Assembly: GCA_003222085.1 (NCBI GenBank)
Contig: QHUK01000007.1
Location: 18,244-82,243, forward strand
Length of the DNA: 64,000 nt
DNA from: Gemmatimonadota bacterium
Lineage (GTDB): Bacteria; Gemmatimonadota; Gemmatimonadetes; Gemmatimonadales; GWC2-71-9
Reading direction: 5' to 3'
Part shown: positions 8,625 to 16,818 of the stretch, piece after piece
Position numbering within the stretch: position 1 is the first letter of the stretch
Layout of the letters: the number at the start of each line of letters is the position of its first letter
Notes under the pieces: model-generated
What the model was told of the DNA's origin: nothing
The model's database searches: none
What the model saw: only the letters and a program-made list of their open reading frames with translations
Position numbers and translations under genes: made by a program

Positions 8625-9782
8625 ATGCGCATGCCGGAGGCGTCTGTACCGCTCATCCCCGCCGCCGATCTCGCGCATCGGCTGGATCAGGGCGAACGCG
8701 TGCAGCTGCTCGACGTCCGCTCAGCGGAGCGGGTCGCGCAGGGGCGCGTCACCCTCGGCGCGACACTCGATTTCCGCGCCCTCGCCGCATCGCAGTTGTA
8801 CGAGCTCGCGACGCTCGCGCCGCTGCGGCTCGACCCCGCGGCCCCGGTGGCGGTGATCTGCGGGCACGGCAACTCGAGCGCCGGAGCCACCCGCTTCCTG
8901 CGCGAGCGGGGATTCGAGGCCTACTCCGTGGCGGGCGGGATGGCGGCGTGGGAAACAGTCTACCTCCCGCGCCGCCTCTCTCCGACCCCCGCGCTGGAGC
9001 ACGTGATCCAGGTCGATCGCGTAGGTAAGGGTGCGCTGTCCTACGTGCTCGTGAGCGACGGGGACGCCGTGGTCGTGGACCCGGGCCGCCACCTGCAGCC
9101 GTACGAGGCGCTGCTCGAGGAGCTCGGCGCCACGGCGGCGGCGGTCATCGACACGCACATGCACGCCGACTACTTGAGCGGTGCCCGCGCCGCGGCTGCC
9201 CGCTGGCAGGTCCCATACTTCGTGCACCCCGAGGACGCACGTTCGCCGTACGACGGCGCCGAAGGCCGATTCGCCCACCAGCCGCTCACCGAGGGCGACA
9301 CGATCGCGTTCGGGCGCGCGACGCTCGTCGCCGCTCACGTCCCGGGACACACCCTGGGCAGTACCGCCCTGGTGCTCGGCGACGCGCTGGCGCTGACCGG
9401 CGATTTTCTGTTCGTGCGGTCGGTGGGGCGCCCCGATCTGGGCGGCCAACGGCACGCCTGGACGGCGCAGCTGTGGGACAGCCTGGAGCGGGTGCGACGC
9501 GAGTGGCCGGGGGACCTGCTCGTTCTACCGGCGCATTATGCGAGCGAGGGTGAGCGGCGCGCAGACCGGAGCGTCGCCGCACGGTTCGACGTGATCGCGG
9601 CGACGAACGAGGCGGTGATGCTCCCGGATCGTACCGCCTTTCTCACCTGGGTGACCGATCGCAGCACGCAGCCACCCGACAGCTACCGGACGATCAAGCT
9701 GGCGAACCTGGGGCTCGTCGATGTCTCCGACGCCGACGCGGAGATCCTGGAATTCGGACCGAACGCGTGCGCGGTGACATGA
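8625..9782 (+). CDS. Rhodanese - metallo-beta-lactamase fusion (persulfide dioxygenase-like)
   Basis: About 385 residues. Residues ~10-115 form a rhodanese domain with the active loop CGHGNSSA (Cys79). Residues ~125-345 form a metallo-beta-lactamase fold related to ETHE1-type persulfide dioxygenases: THMHADY at 177-183, PGHT, and GDFLFVRSVGRPDL. The expected role is oxidation of glutathione persulfide or transfer of sulfane sulfur. The last position of the HxHxDH metal motif is Tyr183 instead of His, as in a subset of rhodanese-fused relatives. Of the possible starts (TTG 8595, ATG 8625, ATG 8631) none has a clear Shine-Dalgarno; 8625 is chosen for its distance from the upstream operator. Sulfur oxidation would feed electrons toward respiration, matching the adjacent copper carrier. 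Confidence 0.8.
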   Translation: MRMPEASVPLIPAADLAHRLDQGERVQLLDVRSAERVAQGRVTLGATLDFRALAASQLYELATLAPLRLDPAAPVAVICGHGNSSAGATRFLRERGFEAYSVAGGMAAWETVYLPRRLSPTPALEHVIQVDRVGKGALSYVLVSDGDAVVVDPGRHLQPYEALLEELGATAAAVIDTHMHADYLSGARAAAARWQVPYFVHPEDARSPYDGAEGRFAHQPLTEGDTIAFGRATLVAAHVPGHTLGSTALVLGDALALTGDFLFVRSVGRPDLGGQRHAWTAQLWDSLERVRREWPGDLLVLPAHYASEGERRADRSVAARFDVIAATNEAVMLPDRTAFLTWVTDRSTQPPDSYRTIKLANLGLVDVSDADAEILEFGPNACAVT

Positions 9783-9819
9783 GACGGTAGAGGGCTCTAC
9801 ATCTTCTACCGTCGTCTCA
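9781..9819. terminator. Shared hairpin between convergent genes
   Basis: The arm gagacggtaga (9781-9791) pairs with tctaccgtcgtctc (9805-9818) apart from a 3-base bulge. It overlaps the ends of both the rhodanese-MBL gene and the convergent cupin gene, which suits a bidirectional terminator. Confidence 0.45.
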
Positions 9820-10152
9820 CGCTATCGGCGCCTGCAGCACCACGTAGACCCAGTCTGTTCCTCCCAGCGTATGCATCCCATACGGCACGCCCGCGGGAAT
9901 GTGCACCAGATCGTTCGCCGAGACTTCGATCCGATCGCCGTCGAGGACCATCACTCCACGGCCCGCGATCGTAAAGATCAGAATCCCCGAGTCGTCCTCC
10001 GTCGAGATAGGCACGGCCGCTCCCGGCTCCATGACCGTGTGCTCGAAGCTGAGGCCGTGCAGCATCCCCGGAAGATTGAGAACGGTGTGGCGACGCAGCT
10101 GGTCTGCGGTGCTGGGTAACTTCGCGAGGCGGCGGTACGTGTAGCGCGGCAC
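9817..10152 (-). CDS. Small cupin-domain protein
   Basis: 111 residues from a GTG with a GGGGA ribosome site just upstream; the frame extends to 10467 but that part lies in the divergent VIT/VWA gene and has no protein-like character. It is a single-domain cupin: GSFEH-like strand (LSFEHTVMEPGAAVP), then DDSGILIFTIAGRGVMVLDG, ANDLVHIPAGVPYGMHTLGG. The second motif keeps His, whereas the first lacks the usual HxH pair, so metal binding is uncertain. Single cupins of this type are sensors or isomerases; no function can be assigned. The promoter must lie in the 136-base divergent gap shared with the VIT/VWA gene. Confidence 0.75.
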   Translation of the reverse strand: MPRYTYRRLAKLPSTADQLRRHTVLNLPGMLHGLSFEHTVMEPGAAVPISTEDDSGILIFTIAGRGVMVLDGDRIEVSANDLVHIPAGVPYGMHTLGGTDWVYVVLQAPIA

Positions 10153-10240
10153 GATTCCCCATCCAGTAGGGCGCGGCAGCCTTACGCGGAGGGCGCTGCG
10201 GCGCCCCCAAAATGGGCACGCCGGGCCACCTGTGCAAGCC

Positions 10241-10272
10241 ATTGGGCGCCAAGCGTCTCTCTTGGCGTCTCT
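10241..10272. repeat. Short inverted copy of the GACGCCAAG repeat family
   Basis: cgccaag (10247-10253) and cttggcg (10261-10267) form an inverted pair, and the 10-mer cttggcgtct at 10261-10270 is identical to the arm of the element at 28320-28421. It lies just upstream of the VIT/VWA start codon. Confidence 0.45.
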
Positions 10273-10288
10273 CACAGGAACCATTGCC

Positions 10289-12463
10289 ATGTCGCCCGCA
10301 CGTCGCCTCTTCGCCGTCGCCTGCGCCGTCGTTCTGCCGATTGCCCCCGCCGCGGCGCAGGGCTGGATCGAGCACCCGCGCGGCGCGATCGAAAAGGTGC
10401 GCAGCGTCGTGCAGGTCACCGTCACCGGACGCGTCGCGCGCGTCACAGTGGAAGAGTGGTTCCGCAACGTGGGCGCACTGCTCGACGAGGGCAGTTATCT
10501 GTATCCGCTCCCCGGTGAAGCGGTGTTCAGCGATTTCTCCCTCTGGCAGGGAGACCGCGAGCTCAAGGGCGAGCCGATGGACGCCGCGCAGGCGCGCGCG
10601 ATCTACGAGGAGATCGTGCGTCGCAAGCGCGATCCCGCCCTGATCGAGCTGGCGGGACACGGTCTCTTGCGGGCGCGGGTGTTCCCCATCGGTCCCGGCG
10701 AGACGCGCAAGATCACGCTGCGCTACACCCAGATGCTCGATCGGGTGGGCGACGCGTGGCGGTTCCGGTACACCGCCGGTACGGGGGCCGGCGCGGCCAC
10801 GTCTTCGAGCTTCCGAATGCAGGTGGACAGCGGCGCGTGGTTCGGCGAACCGTATTCGCCGACGCACCGCCTCAGCGCGAGCCGCAGAGACGACCGCATC
10901 GAGCTCACGCTCGCCGATTCGAGCACTCGCGGGGACCTCGAGCTGTTCCTGCCGCTCGCCCGCATCCTGGTCGGAATGTCGCTGGTCGCGAGCCAGCCGG
11001 TCGGGGAGGACGGGTTCTTCATGCTGCTGCTCGCGCCGGGGCGCGTCGAGGCGCCATCCATGCACCGCGATCTCGTCGCCGTACTCGACGTATCGGGCTC
11101 AATGTCGGGCGACAAGCTCGACCAGGCGAAGGCGGCCCTGGTGCAGCTGCTCGGCACCCTCCGCTCGGGCGACCGGTTCCGCGTCGTCACGTTCGGAGGC
11201 AGCGTCCGTCGGTACGCCGCCGGGTGGACGGCCGGGTCGGCTGACGCCGTGCGTGCCGCCCAGGATTGGGTGCGTCGCCTCGACACCGACGGCGGTACCA
11301 ACATCGCCGGCGCGCTCGGAGAAGCGTTCGCCGAGCCGCCGGCCGAGGGCGGGTTGGGCGTGGTCGTCTTCCTGACGGACGGGATGGCGACCGTGGGCGA
11401 GACCGACCCTGAGCGCATCGCCGACCAGGCGGAGCGCAGCCGGGGGGTGTTCCGGGTCTTCGCCTTCGGGATCGGGTATGACGTGAACACGTACCTGCTC
11501 GACCGGCTGACGGAGCGGGCCCGCGGTGTCACGGAATACCTCCGGCCGGGCGGCGACATCGAGCAGGCGGTGGCGGCGCTCGCCTCCAAGGTCGCGTCCC
11601 CAGTCCTCACGGACCTGGCCGTGCGGGCCGACGGGGTTGAGCTCTACGACCTCCAGCCGCGCAGCCTGCCCGACCTGTTCGGGGGAGACGAGCTGGTGGT
11701 GTTCGGGCGCTATCGGGGAGCCGGGAGCCCGAAAGGAGTCCCTGACGGTCCCGGGGAGCGGGTGGTAACGGTGACCGGACGAAGAAGCGGGCGTGAGGAG
11801 CGCTTCTCGACGGGTGGGCGGTTCGGGAGTGAGCAACCCGGCACGGATTACATCCCGCAGCTGTGGGCCGCTCGCAAGGCGGGGGCGCTCTCGAGCGACA
11901 TCCGGCTCCATGGAGCGAATCCGGAGATCGTAACCGAGCTGAAACGGCTCGCGTTGCGCTACGGCATTTTGACGGCGTATACGTCGTATCTGGTGCAGGA
12001 GCCGAGCGTCGCGGCGCGCGGGATCCCCCTGCCGGCTGCGATGCCGCGAGATCAGGCCGGCGTGGGCGCCGTGCAGCAATCGCAACGGGAGCGCAGGCTC
12101 GCGAACTCGTACAACCTCGACGCGGTCGTGGTGACCGCGGCCCCGCTGGCCGATTCGCTCGCGGCCGCGCCCGGCGACCGCGCCGGTCGCTCCCGACGCG
12201 TCGGTGGGAGACTATTCGTGTGGCGCGACAGCGCGTGGACCGACATCGCGCATGGCGATTCGCTGCGCGTCGTGAGAGTCGCGGCCTTCAGCGATGCTTA
12301 CTTCGCGCTGCTCCGCGCTCTACCCGAGCTGGCGCAGCCCGCCGCCCTCGAGCCTGCGGTCCTGGTGGCCGGACGCCGCGTGAGCATCAAGATTGAGGCC
12401 GGTGGCCAGACGACGTGGACGGACGGTGAGCTGGAGCGGCTCGTGAGAGAGTTTCGGGGATGA
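10289..12463 (+). CDS. Exported VIT and VWA domain protein
   Basis: 724 residues from ATG 10289 with an AGGA site 9 bases upstream. A cleavable signal peptide (APAAA-QG, cut near 23) leads to a VIT domain (~30-150, as in inter-alpha-trypsin inhibitor heavy chains) and a von Willebrand A domain with MIDAS DVSGSMSG (Asp267) and VVFLTDGMATVG. The C-terminal 120 residues carry LDAVVVTAAPLADSLAAAP, which recurs in the anti-sigma factor two genes downstream. VIT-VWA proteins bind ligands through a divalent metal at the cell surface. It precedes an ECF sigma/anti-sigma pair on the same strand, with a repeat element between, and may be part of that signalling unit or its target. Confidence 0.85.
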   Translation: MSPARRLFAVACAVVLPIAPAAAQGWIEHPRGAIEKVRSVVQVTVTGRVARVTVEEWFRNVGALLDEGSYLYPLPGEAVFSDFSLWQGDRELKGEPMDAAQARAIYEEIVRRKRDPALIELAGHGLLRARVFPIGPGETRKITLRYTQMLDRVGDAWRFRYTAGTGAGAATSSSFRMQVDSGAWFGEPYSPTHRLSASRRDDRIELTLADSSTRGDLELFLPLARILVGMSLVASQPVGEDGFFMLLLAPGRVEAPSMHRDLVAVLDVSGSMSGDKLDQAKAALVQLLGTLRSGDRFRVVTFGGSVRRYAAGWTAGSADAVRAAQDWVRRLDTDGGTNIAGALGEAFAEPPAEGGLGVVVFLTDGMATVGETDPERIADQAERSRGVFRVFAFGIGYDVNTYLLDRLTERARGVTEYLRPGGDIEQAVAALASKVASPVLTDLAVRADGVELYDLQPRSLPDLFGGDELVVFGRYRGAGSPKGVPDGPGERVVTVTGRRSGREERFSTGGRFGSEQPGTDYIPQLWAARKAGALSSDIRLHGANPEIVTELKRLALRYGILTAYTSYLVQEPSVAARGIPLPAAMPRDQAGVGAVQQSQRERRLANSYNLDAVVVTAAPLADSLAAAPGDRAGRSRRVGGRLFVWRDSAWTDIAHGDSLRVVRVAAFSDAYFALLRALPELAQPAALEPAVLVAGRRVSIKIEAGGQTTWTDGELERLVREFRG

Positions 12464-12469
12464 GCCCAA

Positions 12470-12561
12470 CGCGAAAGTGGGAACGCGGAACGCGGAACAG
12501 CACGCGGACATCCGTGGAGCCAGACGTTGCTGTTCCGCGTTCCGCGCTCCGCGTTTCGCGT
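12470..12561. repeat. Inverted-repeat element of GGAACGC units, copy A
   Basis: A 19-base perfect inverted repeat (12484-12502 against 12528-12546) sits inside longer imperfect arms made of tandem CGCGGAA/GGAACGC heptads, with a ~25-base unique loop. It lies between the VIT/VWA gene and the ECF sigma gene. Copies B (39033-39135) and C (46932-47034) have the same units and geometry. Confidence 0.75.
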
Positions 12562-12569
12562 TGACATCG

Positions 12570-13073
12570 ATGCCCCAGGACCTCGCCGAGGTGTACCGCA
12601 CCACCTACCGCGCGCTCGTGCGGTTCCTGTACCGCAAAGTGTGGGATGCCGAGCGGGCGGAGGACTTGGCGCAGGAGGCCTTTGTCCGGGCGGTGGTCCA
12701 CAAACCCGACAACGCGAGGGGGTGGCTGTTCATCGTGGCGGCGAACATGGCGCGGGACGAGGCGCGGCGCGCGGCTCGGGAGCGGCGGCACCTCACGCTG
12801 CTCACGGCCGAGCCGCAGGAGAGCCGGTCGGCGACCGATGAAGCGTTGGACGTCGAGAGCGACCGGGCGCGCGTCCGGGCTGCGCTCGACGAGCTTTCGC
12901 CGCGCGACCGCGAGGTGCTGCTACTATGGGATGCGGGACTATCATACGAGGAGATCGCCGCGCAGACCGGACTGGCGCGCGGCGCGATCGGCACGACGCT
13001 CTCGCGGGCGCGCCGGCGGCTGGTGCAGGCTTACGAAGCCGGAAAGCCAGGTGAGCATGTCGCACGTGGATGA
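12570..13073 (+). CDS. ECF-subfamily RNA polymerase sigma factor
   Basis: 167 residues from ATG 12570; an in-frame extension to 12477 would translate the repeat element and is rejected. Region 2 is at ~8-75 (YRALVRFLYRKVWDAERAEDLAQEAFVRAV) and region 4 at ~110-160 (LSPRDREVLLLWDAGLSYEEIAAQTG, helix-turn-helix). The zinc-finger anti-sigma gene overlaps its end by 17 bases, the usual cis pair. It should direct RNA polymerase to a small stress or envelope regulon. The promoter region contains the inverted repeat A. Confidence 0.92.
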   Translation: MPQDLAEVYRTTYRALVRFLYRKVWDAERAEDLAQEAFVRAVVHKPDNARGWLFIVAANMARDEARRAARERRHLTLLTAEPQESRSATDEALDVESDRARVRAALDELSPRDREVLLLWDAGLSYEEIAAQTGLARGAIGTTLSRARRRLVQAYEAGKPGEHVARG

Positions 13074-13992
13074 CGGCACGCTTCACACCTATCTCGACGG
13101 CGAGCTCGCGCCGGCGGAGGCCCGGGGCGTCGATGCCCACGTCGCCCAGTGCCCCGCCTGCCGCGAGCGGCTCGAGGAAGAGCGCGCACTGATCACGCGC
13201 GCCGGGGAGCTGCTGGCGTTGGCCGCGCCCCCGGACCGCGAGCTCCCGCCGTTTCGCGCCGGTGACGTGAGGCCTCCCACTCGACTGTGGTGGCGGGTGC
13301 GCCTGCCGCTCGCCTGGGCCGCGACGATCGTGCTGGCGCTCGGGATCGGGACGTACCTGGGCCGCGGGGTCGAACAGGGCCGGAGAGCGGAGACGGCAGC
13401 CGACACCGCACCCGCGCGGCTCCGCGCGCTCGAGGCTCCGATTCGGCCGGAACAGGCACAGCGCGAATCTCGCGTCGCGGCCCGCGGCACGGCTCGCAAG
13501 CCGGCAGCGGCACCGGTCGCAGCCCAAGGGTTCGTACGTCTCGATGGTGAGCGCGACGGCCTGAAGGGATCTCCCATCGGCGTCGACACCGCGCGCGCGC
13601 TGCTCGGCGGCGACCCCCTCGCAGTTCCAGGTGCACCGATCCGCGCCGTCTACCGAGCCCGCGAGCTCGGCTACTCAGCCGTCGTGATCGTGGAGCAGGT
13701 GCTCGATTCGAATACCGTGATCGAAGTGGTGAACAGGCGCCGGTCCCCGATGGCGCTCGATCAGGTCGTGGTCACGGCAGCGCCGGCGGCGCGAGCCGAC
13801 AGCGTCAGCGCGCCCGAGCGGGCCGTACCGAGCCGCGCTCGAGTCGCCGATTCGCTGGCCGCCGCTCCCGCCGAAAGGGCGGCCGCCCGGCTCTCCCGAC
13901 GCTTCGCCAACCTCGAAATCCAGATCTCCGGGCCGGTGTCGAGCGACTCCCTGCGGAAGCTGCTGGAGCTCGTCCAGCCTCTGAAGCCCTAG
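13057..13992 (+). CDS. Zinc-finger anti-sigma factor with long C-terminal domain
   Basis: 311 residues from ATG 13057, with AGGTG just upstream. The N-terminal zf-HC2 motif is H28-x3-C32-x2-C35. One membrane segment at ~84-102 follows, then a ~200-residue, presumably periplasmic, tail. It should hold the ECF sigma factor inactive at the membrane until a signal arrives. The tail has an unusual motif LDQVVVTAAPAARADS and DSLAAAPAER, shared with the VIT/VWA protein encoded upstream. The gene ends base-to-base against the convergent cupredoxin gene. Confidence 0.88.
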   Translation: MSHVDDGTLHTYLDGELAPAEARGVDAHVAQCPACRERLEEERALITRAGELLALAAPPDRELPPFRAGDVRPPTRLWWRVRLPLAWAATIVLALGIGTYLGRGVEQGRRAETAADTAPARLRALEAPIRPEQAQRESRVAARGTARKPAAAPVAAQGFVRLDGERDGLKGSPIGVDTARALLGGDPLAVPGAPIRAVYRARELGYSAVVIVEQVLDSNTVIEVVNRRRSPMALDQVVVTAAPAARADSVSAPERAVPSRARVADSLAAAPAERAAARLSRRFANLEIQISGPVSSDSLRKLLELVQPLKP

Positions 13993-14394
13993 CTACTGGA
14001 CCGTAATGGTGCCGTGCATGCCGGTCGGCGGAGTGCCGTTGGCGCCGTGGTTCCTGCAGTAGTAGTTGTATGTGCCGGCGGTCATGAACTGGTGCGCGAC
14101 CGTTCCCGCCGCGAGCGCCATGTCATAGCTGTCCGCCGACCCGGTCGCGCTCGTGACCGTGTGTGCGACGCCGTCCCCATTCTCCCACGTCACGGTCGTG
14201 CCCGCCGTCACGGCGAGCGTCACCGGATTGAACTGGTTCCCCCCGACCGTACAGACTTTCGTCGCCGTCGGCGTACACCCACCGCCACCACCCCCTCCGC
14301 CGCCCCCGCCGTACGGTGACGTCGAGCCGCCGCACGCGGCGAGCAGCACGACTCCTGCTGCCCCTAATGCCAGGGTGACCACGTTCGACCGCAT
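13993..14394 (-). CDS. Plastocyanin-like lipoprotein with polyglycine linker
   Basis: 133 residues. Lipobox LAAC (Cys21), a run of eleven glycines (29-39), then a cupredoxin domain with copper ligands His78 (AHTVTS), Cys113 and His116 (YYCRNHG) and Met126. GGAGG lies ~7 bases before the ATG. It sits 117 bases downstream of actF on the same strand and may be the soluble-side electron acceptor of that complex (inference). It converges on the anti-sigma gene with no intervening base. Confidence 0.87.
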   Translation of the reverse strand: MRSNVVTLALGAAGVVLLAACGGSTSPYGGGGGGGGGGGCTPTATKVCTVGGNQFNPVTLAVTAGTTVTWENGDGVAHTVTSATGSADSYDMALAAGTVAHQFMTAGTYNYYCRNHGANGTPPTGMHGTITVQ

Positions 14395-14511
14395 TGAACC
14401 TCCGGGGTGGTGTGTGGGACGCGACCGGATCTATGACGCGTGCTTATTACCCTTAGAAATACCTGAGGGTCGGCCCGGGTTGTCAGAGAATGATGAACGC
14501 GCCGGCAGGAG

Positions 14512-15726
14512 TTAGTGGCGCTCGCGCTCCAGGGCGTCGGCCGCGAGGCGCGGTGAGAGCATCGGGTAGCGGCCGCCGAACCAGCCATAGGACAGGAGAA
14601 ACAGCCCACCGAACAGCAGCGTGCTGGCGGTCTCGGGGAGGCCGATCGCCGGGCCGACGCCGCCGTTGATCGAAGGAACGATTTCGAGGTAGCGCTCGAG
14701 CCAAGTGCCCGCCAGGCTCAGGAGCGCGAATGTCACGAATGTCGGGGCGTGCTTCTTCGGCTTCACCCCGAGCAGGCCGATGAACGGCACGACGAACACG
14801 AGCAGAAAGACCCACACGCCGACGGGTTTCCAGGAGCCGATCAGCCGGTAGAAGATGAAGTACGTCTCCTCCGGCAGGTTACCGTACCAGATCACGAGAA
14901 ACTGCGCCCACATGAGGTACGCCCAGAAGACCGTGAACCCGAAGCACAGTTTGCCCAAATCGTGCAGCTGCCTGGGCGAGATCAGCGCCTCCAGCCCCAT
15001 CCGGCGCCGCACCGCGATCGCAAGCACGGCGAGCCCCATGAGCGCCGCGAGGAAGCAACCCATGAAGTAGAACGCGCCGAACAGGTTGCTCACCCATTTG
15101 TGCGCGAGCGACATGATCAGGTCGAACGCCAGCAGGCTGTAGCCGAACGCGTAGGAGACGACCAGGACGGCCGCGTCGCGCATGATGGCATCGCGGTCTT
15201 CCAGCCGATCCGCCGGCCGGCCGCCCTGGGCCAGCTCGCGGATGTCGGGTGCCACGTCGCGCCGCACGAACCGCCACGACAACCACGCGAGGAGCAGATA
15301 GATCAGGCCGTTCCGTACGAAGAAAAACTTCGCCGTCAGCCAGCTCCCCAGATCGGGACGCGGCTCGTGCAGCCAACCGAAGATGTGCGCCCGGCCGACG
15401 ACCAGCCCCAGGTACAACGCCAGCGAGAGCCACAGGAACGCGGCCGCCGCTTCGGCGAGCCGGATGACGAGTCCGGACCAGTGTCCCTTGGCGAGTTTCT
15501 GGGTCGCGGCGAACACGACCAGCGCCTGCGCCAGCCCGGTCCAGAACATGAAGTTGACGTGCCACGCCTGCCATGCGCGCGGCGCTCCCCCGACGGCGAG
15601 CACCCACAGGAACGCGCCCCCTCCGACGACGGCCAGGAGCGCCCCCCCCAACGTGAATGCCCGCGCGGGAAACTGGCGCGCCTTCTGGACCAGCTCGGAG
15701 CGCGGGCCGGCCGCGACCGCGCTCAT
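14512..15726 (-). CDS. actF: Alternative complex III membrane subunit ActF
   Basis: 404 residues and about ten hydrophobic segments. It belongs to the NrfD/PsrC-related quinol subunits and, as last gene of the act operon, matches ActF. The start ATG overlaps the stop of actE by four bases (ATGA); the frame extends to 15996 only through actE. ActF and ActC embed the complex in the membrane and one of them holds the quinol site. Family length is ~400-480 residues, in agreement. Confidence 0.88.
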   Translation of the reverse strand: MSAVAAGPRSELVQKARQFPARAFTLGGALLAVVGGGAFLWVLAVGGAPRAWQAWHVNFMFWTGLAQALVVFAATQKLAKGHWSGLVIRLAEAAAAFLWLSLALYLGLVVGRAHIFGWLHEPRPDLGSWLTAKFFFVRNGLIYLLLAWLSWRFVRRDVAPDIRELAQGGRPADRLEDRDAIMRDAAVLVVSYAFGYSLLAFDLIMSLAHKWVSNLFGAFYFMGCFLAALMGLAVLAIAVRRRMGLEALISPRQLHDLGKLCFGFTVFWAYLMWAQFLVIWYGNLPEETYFIFYRLIGSWKPVGVWVFLLVFVVPFIGLLGVKPKKHAPTFVTFALLSLAGTWLERYLEIVPSINGGVGPAIGLPETASTLLFGGLFLLSYGWFGGRYPMLSPRLAADALERERH

Positions 15727-16280
15727 CGTCTCCCCCGCGGGCTCTGCGCCCCGGCCTGCAGCGTGCGTACGTAATTCACGACGTCCCAGCGATCGCTGCC
15801 CCGCACCTTGTCTCCGTAGACGGGCATCAGGCCCCGTCCCATCACCTGGCCACTCACCAGGACCGCGTAGATGTATCCGTCGGTGCGGCGGGCGATCGTG
15901 TCGTTCACGAGCGAGCGCACACCGAAGAACGGCCCCCCCGCCGCGGACGAAATCGGACCGTCGCCGCGCCCCGCCTGCCCGTGGCAGACGAGGCAATAGG
16001 TCTCATACAGAACGCGCCCGCGATTGATCGACTCGGACGTGCGAGTGCGGGCGTTTACCAGACGATCCGCGGTCTGGATGCTGAGCACCGGTTCGGCACC
16101 CGTCACGGGCACGGTCCCGGGGACGGGCGGGATCGGCTGGGCGTACGGCTTGATGCTCCGCTGATGCCGCATGGTGGAGAACCAGCCGACGCGGTGCACC
16201 ACGTCGTCGGGGTTGCAGCCAAGGGCGGCAAGGGCGGCAAGGGCGGCAAGGGCGGCAAGGGCGGCACGCGGCCTACGCAC
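15723..16280 (-). CDS. actE: Alternative complex III monoheme cytochrome c lipoprotein ActE
   Basis: 185 residues from a GTG overlapping the actD stop by 8 bases. The signal peptide core is five tandem Ala-Ala-Leu triplets encoded by a perfect 9-base repeat, ending in LGC, a likely lipidation Cys. Heme binding: CLVCH near residue 106 and the distal Met in GRGLMPVYGDK. ActE passes electrons from the complex to outside carriers. The segment between lipobox and heme (TMRHQRSIKPYAQPIP...) is typical of ActE. Confidence 0.88.
   Translation of the reverse strand: MRRPRAALAALAALAALAALGCNPDDVVHRVGWFSTMRHQRSIKPYAQPIPPVPGTVPVTGAEPVLSIQTADRLVNARTRTSESINRGRVLYETYCLVCHGQAGRGDGPISSAAGGPFFGVRSLVNDTIARRTDGYIYAVLVSGQVMGRGLMPVYGDKVRGSDRWDVVNYVRTLQAGAQSPRGRR
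16221..16265. repeat. Five perfect tandem copies of AAGGGCGGC inside actE
   Basis: Five uninterrupted 9-base units, in frame, encode (Ala-Ala-Leu)5 of the ActE signal peptide on the minus strand. Gain or loss of units would keep frame and alter hydrophobic length. A degenerate relative occurs at 23714-23758. Confidence 0.9.
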
Positions 16281-16818
16281 GACGCACCTCTTCGGCTCCC
16301 GCGGCGCGTAGCAGCGATTCGACCTGGCCCGCCCGCGCCGGCTCGGACGGCACGAAGATGCCGAACTTGTCGTTGGTGAACCGCGCATCGTAAGCCACGG
16401 TGCCCAGGCGCCGGGCGGCGAACAGCGCGTTGAACGCGATGCCGAGGATGGTGGCAAGGGCGCCGAACAGGATCGTCATTTCGAACATGATGACGACGTA
16501 CGGTGGGATCGAGCCGATCGGCTTGCCGCCGAGCACGAGCGGCCAATCGTACGACATGTACAGCGTGAGCCAGGCGCCGATGGCGCAGCCCGCGATCCCG
16601 CCGATCAAGGTGAACATCCGGACGGGGCTGACCGGCTGATCGAGCGCATCCTCGAGCTCGTGCCGGGGAACGGGAGAGTACACCGTGAAGTCGGTATGCC
16701 CGCCCCGCCGCAGCTGCCCGATCGCCTCCACCGTGGCGTCGAGGTGACCGAACACCGCCAGCACGCCCGGTGTCGGCGGCGGGTGGAAGATGGCCGTGAG
16801 GGGGTTCACGAGCTTCAC
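16273..16818 (-). CDS. actD: Alternative complex III subunit ActD (DUF3341)
   Basis: 181 residues from a GTG overlapping the actC stop (GTGA). The start VKLVNPLTAIFHPP, a ferredoxin-like soluble first half (FGHLDATVEAIGQLRRGG), two membrane helices (~75-95 and ~115-140) and the soluble end FTNDKFGIFVPSEP are all characteristic of ActD. It is a cytoplasm-facing accessory subunit with no cofactor. Confidence 0.9.
   Translation of the reverse strand: MKLVNPLTAIFHPPPTPGVLAVFGHLDATVEAIGQLRRGGHTDFTVYSPVPRHELEDALDQPVSPVRMFTLIGGIAGCAIGAWLTLYMSYDWPLVLGGKPIGSIPPYVVIMFEMTILFGALATILGIAFNALFAARRLGTVAYDARFTNDKFGIFVPSEPARAGQVESLLRAAGAEEVRRA

Noticed and set aside
12477..12569. N-terminal extension of the ECF sigma factor
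   Set aside because: It would translate the GGAACGC repeat element (GTRNAEQ...); the sigma fold starts at 12570.
16221..16265. CRISPR-like tandem repeat
   Set aside because: Units are 9 bases with no spacers and lie within a signal-peptide coding region.
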